Source: Candidatus Parvibacillus calidus (GTDB lineage Bacteria; Bacteroidota; Bacteroidia; Chitinophagales; Saprospiraceae). Taken from it: a stretch of 9,387 nucleotides of DNA. Positions 7,202 to 9,387 of the stretch are shown piece by piece; position 1 is the stretch's first letter, and each line of letters starts with the position of its first letter. The translations under genes were made by a program, and so were the position numbers. Below the pieces are notes generated by a model, which did not search any database, had not been told where the DNA came from, and worked only from the letters and a program-made list of their open reading frames with translations. The stretch covers positions 2,970,700 to 2,980,086 of the forward strand of contig CP058702.1 of NCBI GenBank assembly GCA_013414645.1, given 5' to 3'.

Positions 7202-7585
7202 TTACGATTTTAGTAAATTAATCACATAGTTCTTCAGTAAAGGCAATGAAGCAGATCTCTTAGGATTACCGGTAGTTTTCTGCACCCAATCGTTATTGTT
7301 CACTTCGATTGCAGTAGCTACATTACCATATTCTACAACCTGCCTAAGCAGTGTCTGGAGGTAGGTTTTTCGGAGCAGAGTCGAATAGTCCTCAGGTGAC
7401 AAACTAGCCGGCACCTTCTTGGTTTCGATTCCACTACCTCCAACTTTTGAACCTCCTTCGGAATTAATGTCTTTCTTGATTCGCTCTATTGCTAATTGCT
7501 TTCCTACATACTGCGCATTTACAGTAGTTGAAAAACCAACAAAGGCAACCAAAAACAACACAACTAATCCCCAAAAGCCATTCAT
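7202..7585 (-). CDS. Small secreted protein of unknown function (127 residues)
   Basis: I do not recognise a family. The protein opens with a hydrophobic signal peptide (MNGFWGLVVLFLVAFVGFS) and a likely cleavage site, VNA before Gln25. The mature part, about 103 residues, is charged: IERIKKDINSEGG, a Gly/Ser linker, then predicted helices around EDYSTLLRKTYLQTLLRQVV, and a C-terminal LPLLKNYVINLLKS. There is no cysteine and no lipobox. The annotated start lacks the usual positive n-region. A second ATG at 7599 reads MKNKK and then stops at TGA overlapping the ATG at 7585; one more A in the six-A run would fuse them into MKNKKMNGFWG, a better signal peptide. It is the first gene after the promoter at 7853-7882 and lies 98 bases ahead of the giant gene, so the two are probably co-transcribed. 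A partner role for the giant protein is only a guess. Confidence 0.75.
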   Translation of the reverse strand: MNGFWGLVVLFLVAFVGFSTTVNAQYVGKQLAIERIKKDINSEGGSKVGGSGIETKKVPASLSPEDYSTLLRKTYLQTLLRQVVEYGNVATAIEVNNNDWVQKTTGNPKRSASLPLLKNYVINLLKS

Positions 7586-7599
7586 TTTTTGTTTTTCAT

Positions 7600-7852
7600 T
7601 TGCTTTAGTTTTGGTTTAAAAAATGTTAATAAATTAGAATATCGTTTTCTTTTGTTTACATATAAAAATGGAACCCCTTTGGCCTGAACCCAAAAAAGAA
7701 CCTTAGTATAATATTGAAATAATTGTGTTATAAAAAGCCCCGGACATTTGCCCGATTATCTTAAGACTTATAACGATTGAATTCCAGGCTAAACCTGACT
7801 TTCAGAATAGCTTTCCCTAATGTGAGTGTCTTCCTGGTGTAATACCAGCCTA
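7600..7852 (-). promoter_or_regulatory. Long 5' leader of the small-protein/giant-gene unit
   Basis: About 250 untranslated bases lie between the predicted transcript start and the first start codon. I see only weak structure: CTGGT/ACCAG near the 5' end, and a 4-bp stem around 7741-7754 followed on the minus strand by GGGGC and five T. These are too weak to call an attenuator. No riboswitch class was recognised. Confidence 0.3.
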
Positions 7853-7882
7853 CAAAGGTATATTAATTTAAAGATTATGCAA
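7853..7882 (-). promoter_or_regulatory. Bacteroidota-type promoter for the giant-gene unit
   Basis: On the minus strand TTG (7882-7880, within TTTTG) is followed by exactly 19 bases and TACCTTTG (7860-7853). This is a full match to the Bacteroidota primary sigma consensus TTG-N19-TAnnTTTG. The predicted start of transcription is near 7846, about 250 bases before the small secreted protein. It has the same geometry as the promoter at 390-419. Confidence 0.75.
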
Positions 7883-8345
7883 AACAATATTCATTTTTTT
7901 AATAATTATACTCCGGCGATTAGAGTTGTCATCCCACTTTGATATCAATGGGCAAAAAAAAACAAAAATTGCATCGGGCTTCTTGATATGAACCTTTAAA
8001 GGACTCCAAATTCATTCTTGTTGCTTTGTTAGCCAATTGGCAGTTTTAATTTGTCCAATACGGTGTGGGAGGAACATTCCGAAAAAATTTATACAACTTT
8101 TCTTTTGAATACATCATTCAGATTTCAAAATATTACAGCATCAAAGAAAAATGAAAACCCATAGGCACGATAGAAAAGAAAATGCAATAGATAAAGTTAG
8201 CTTGAATATCTTTCCCTGACTGCTCAGGTAATAGAATCATTTACCGATCAACCAGCAAATATTCTAAATAAATTAAATGAACAATAGCATCATGTCCGGA
8301 TTGGGATTACATGCCTGTTACTGACAATCCCATATATTCAAATAA

Positions 8346-8567
8346 ATTTTAGCTGGCCATTCAATAAGTAATTATTATTCATTTGCATCACTGTCAAATG
8401 ATATAAAAGGAGCTTTATTACAGAATGGTTCAGAAGTTCCACTTGGTGGGTATTCTTCTTACACACAAGGGAGTGCCTTTGTAATAATTGAGTCTTCTTA
8501 TTTGCATTTTGTGGATGTTGGCGTGAAGTGGAAGTCTTTTCTAACCAAAATCAACTATCAGGGATAA
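8346..8567 (+). pseudogene. Possible coding relic, 73 codons without a start
   Basis: The frame opens right after a TAA and closes at TAA 8565-8567. It has no ATG at its head. The translation has a protein-like mix of residues, for example SNDIKGALLQNGSEVPLGGY, AFVIIESSYLHFVDVGVKW and SFLTKINYQG, unlike the Lys/Asn/Ile-rich noise in the rest of this spacer. Many codons begin with G, as in real genes. I do not recognise a family. It could be the end of a decayed gene whose front part is lost, or chance. Confidence 0.25.
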
Positions 8568-8735
8568 TTTCTCTGAAGGTCCTAAGGTTCAATTCAAGAT
8601 ATGTAAAGTGTGCATCTCATATTGAGAGCTGTGAAAACCCGGGGTGATTTGACAAAAGGGCATTCAAGCAGAAATAGGAGCAACCAAAGTAAATTCATAT
8701 TTTAAATATATATAAATAATCGTGTATTCGTATTA

Positions 8736-8760
8736 ATTTGTATTTCTATAAATTACAAAT
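8736..8760. repeat. AT-rich inverted repeat
   Basis: ATTTGTA (8736-8742) and TACAAAT (8754-8760) are exact inverted copies 11 bases apart. The repeat lies about 200 bases upstream of the plus-strand lipoprotein promoter candidate. It could be an operator, but such repeats arise easily in AT-rich DNA. Confidence 0.25.
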
Positions 8761-8860
8761 AACATTTTATTATTTACACTTGACATATTAATTTCCGGGA
8801 TTAAACTCGGAAACAGTTAACAAATTTATCGGATTTATTGTACGACAAGCTTTTGCTGTT

Positions 8861-8870
8861 AATACCTGAT
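8861..8870 (+). repeat. Short dispersed repeat AATACCTGAT, copy 3
   Basis: Third identical copy of the word found at 680 and 912, in intergenic DNA about 190 bases before the lipoprotein gene. Confidence 0.3.
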
Positions 8871-8961
8871 ATCCCTTAACACAAACCTATTTCCAATTTA
8901 ATATAAATTAATCCAAAACTAACAGCCATAAGCTTCTTACAATAAATACATTTTATTTATC

Positions 8962-8969
8962 TATTTTTG
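8962..8969 (+). promoter_or_regulatory. Candidate -7 promoter element for the lipoprotein gene
   Basis: TATTTTTG fits the Bacteroidota -7 consensus TAnnTTTG and would start a transcript near 8976, about 77 bases before the start codon. No TTG sits at the proper distance upstream (only TTA at 8937-8939), so the match is half complete. Confidence 0.4.
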
Positions 8970-9052
8970 CTCCATCAAATGATTGTTCCTGAAGGTGCGG
9001 TTTTCAGTAAGTTTACTTTCAATTTTTAATTATTTTCTAAATAGGATTTTTT

Positions 9053-9387
9053 ATGAAATATTTAACTATTCTTTTCTTATTCTTCTGTGTTTTAACATCT
9101 TGTAATACTTCAAATCAAGAAACATCAACAAATAACAGCATCAAAACAGAAGTTGTCCAAACAGGCAATGACAAATCCAAATTAATTCCTCTGTCGGACA
9201 AAAAGGTAGAACAATTTGCAATAAGCCTGGATTCATTATTGGATGTAGCAATGAAGGCAAAGCAAGAAAATAATGATGAATTGGTCAAAGAAATTAAAAG
9301 TCAGATTGAGGCTCTTTCCACCGAGAGAGAAAACATGAGCAAATCACTGGATGAAAAGGAACGTCAAACATTTCTTGGTTTTACCGA
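9053..9387 (+). CDS. Lipoprotein of unknown function, N-terminal part only
   Basis: The gene starts at ATG 9053, with AGGA six bases ahead (9043-9046), and runs off the right edge after 111 codons. The start MKYLTILFLFFCVLTSC is a lipoprotein signal peptide: Lys2, a hydrophobic core, and lipobox LTSC with Cys17 as the lipidated residue. A Ser/Thr/Asn/Gln-rich linker follows (NTSNQETSTNNSIKTE). After about residue 45 come charged, helix-favouring stretches (DKKVEQFAISLDSLLDVAMK, ENNDELVKEIKSQIEALSTE, ENMSKSLDEKERQTF) that look like a coiled coil. It should be anchored in a membrane facing the periplasm or on the cell surface. No family is recognised in the part seen. It is transcribed away from the giant-gene unit and its codons are more AT-rich than those of the giant gene. 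Confidence 0.8.
   Translation, partial: MKYLTILFLFFCVLTSCNTSNQETSTNNSIKTEVVQTGNDKSKLIPLSDKKVEQFAISLDSLLDVAMKAKQENNDELVKEIKSQIEALSTERENMSKSLDEKERQTFLGFT

Larger units (their letters stand above)
7883..8961. other. AT-rich intergenic region, mostly without features
   Basis: The region lies between a minus-strand unit and a plus-strand unit, so both flanking genes are transcribed away from it. Open frames are short and lack starts, except for the protein-like relic at 8346-8567. A run of nine A (7954-7962) and an inverted repeat at 8736-8760 are the only other landmarks. I found no tRNA, rRNA or insertion-sequence ends. Confidence 0.55.

Noticed and set aside
7735..7754. Possible attenuator: small stem followed by GGGGC and five T on the minus strand
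   Set aside because: The stem has only four pairs, one of them G-U, and the T run is separated from it by several bases.
8580..8605. tRNA-like T-arm word GGTTCAATTC
   Set aside because: No matching acceptor stem, D arm or anticodon arm can be built around it.

Overview
The window looks like a chromosomal segment of a Bacteroidota bacterium, most likely from the Saprospiria lineage. This rests on three things visible in the sequence. There is a very large secreted protein with a type IX secretion (T9SS) C-terminal sorting domain. That protein carries a dockerin pair followed by a cohesin-like domain, in a wording typical of Saprospiraceae surface proteins as I recall them. Two promoters match the Bacteroidota consensus (TTG, 19 bases, TAnnTTTG). 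Long AT-rich, gene-poor spacers flank GC-richer genes.

Layout, left to right. Positions 1-147 hold the first 49 codons of a minus-strand secreted protein that runs off the left edge, with its own promoter at 390-419. Positions 148-809 are an AT-rich spacer. A strong intrinsic terminator for minus-strand transcription lies at 810-841. Positions 921-7103 hold one giant minus-strand gene, which appears as four open frames because three single bases are missing near 6576, 5942 and 5248. Repaired, it would encode about 2061 residues: signal peptide, P domain, a beta-sandwich module, about ten HYR-like cysteine/tryptophan-rich repeats, dockerin pair, cohesin-like domain and T9SS sorting domain. Positions 7202-7585 encode a small secreted protein of unknown function just upstream on the same strand. 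A promoter at 7853-7882 can drive both genes through a leader of about 250 bases. Positions 7883-9052 are mostly non-coding, with one possible coding relic (8346-8567). A plus-strand lipoprotein gene starts at 9053 and runs off the right edge.

How it works together (inference): promoter 7882, small secreted protein, giant T9SS surface protein and terminator 810 form one transcription unit. The small protein could be a periplasmic or surface partner of the giant one, but nothing in its sequence proves this. The next unit to the left begins the same way (same promoter geometry, long leader, secreted protein with a GFW-containing signal peptide), so the architecture may be repeated beyond the window.

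The three breaks shift the frame in the same direction. At least two lie in short homopolymers, and the protein on either side is undamaged. Base-calling errors are therefore the simplest explanation; recent inactivation is the alternative.
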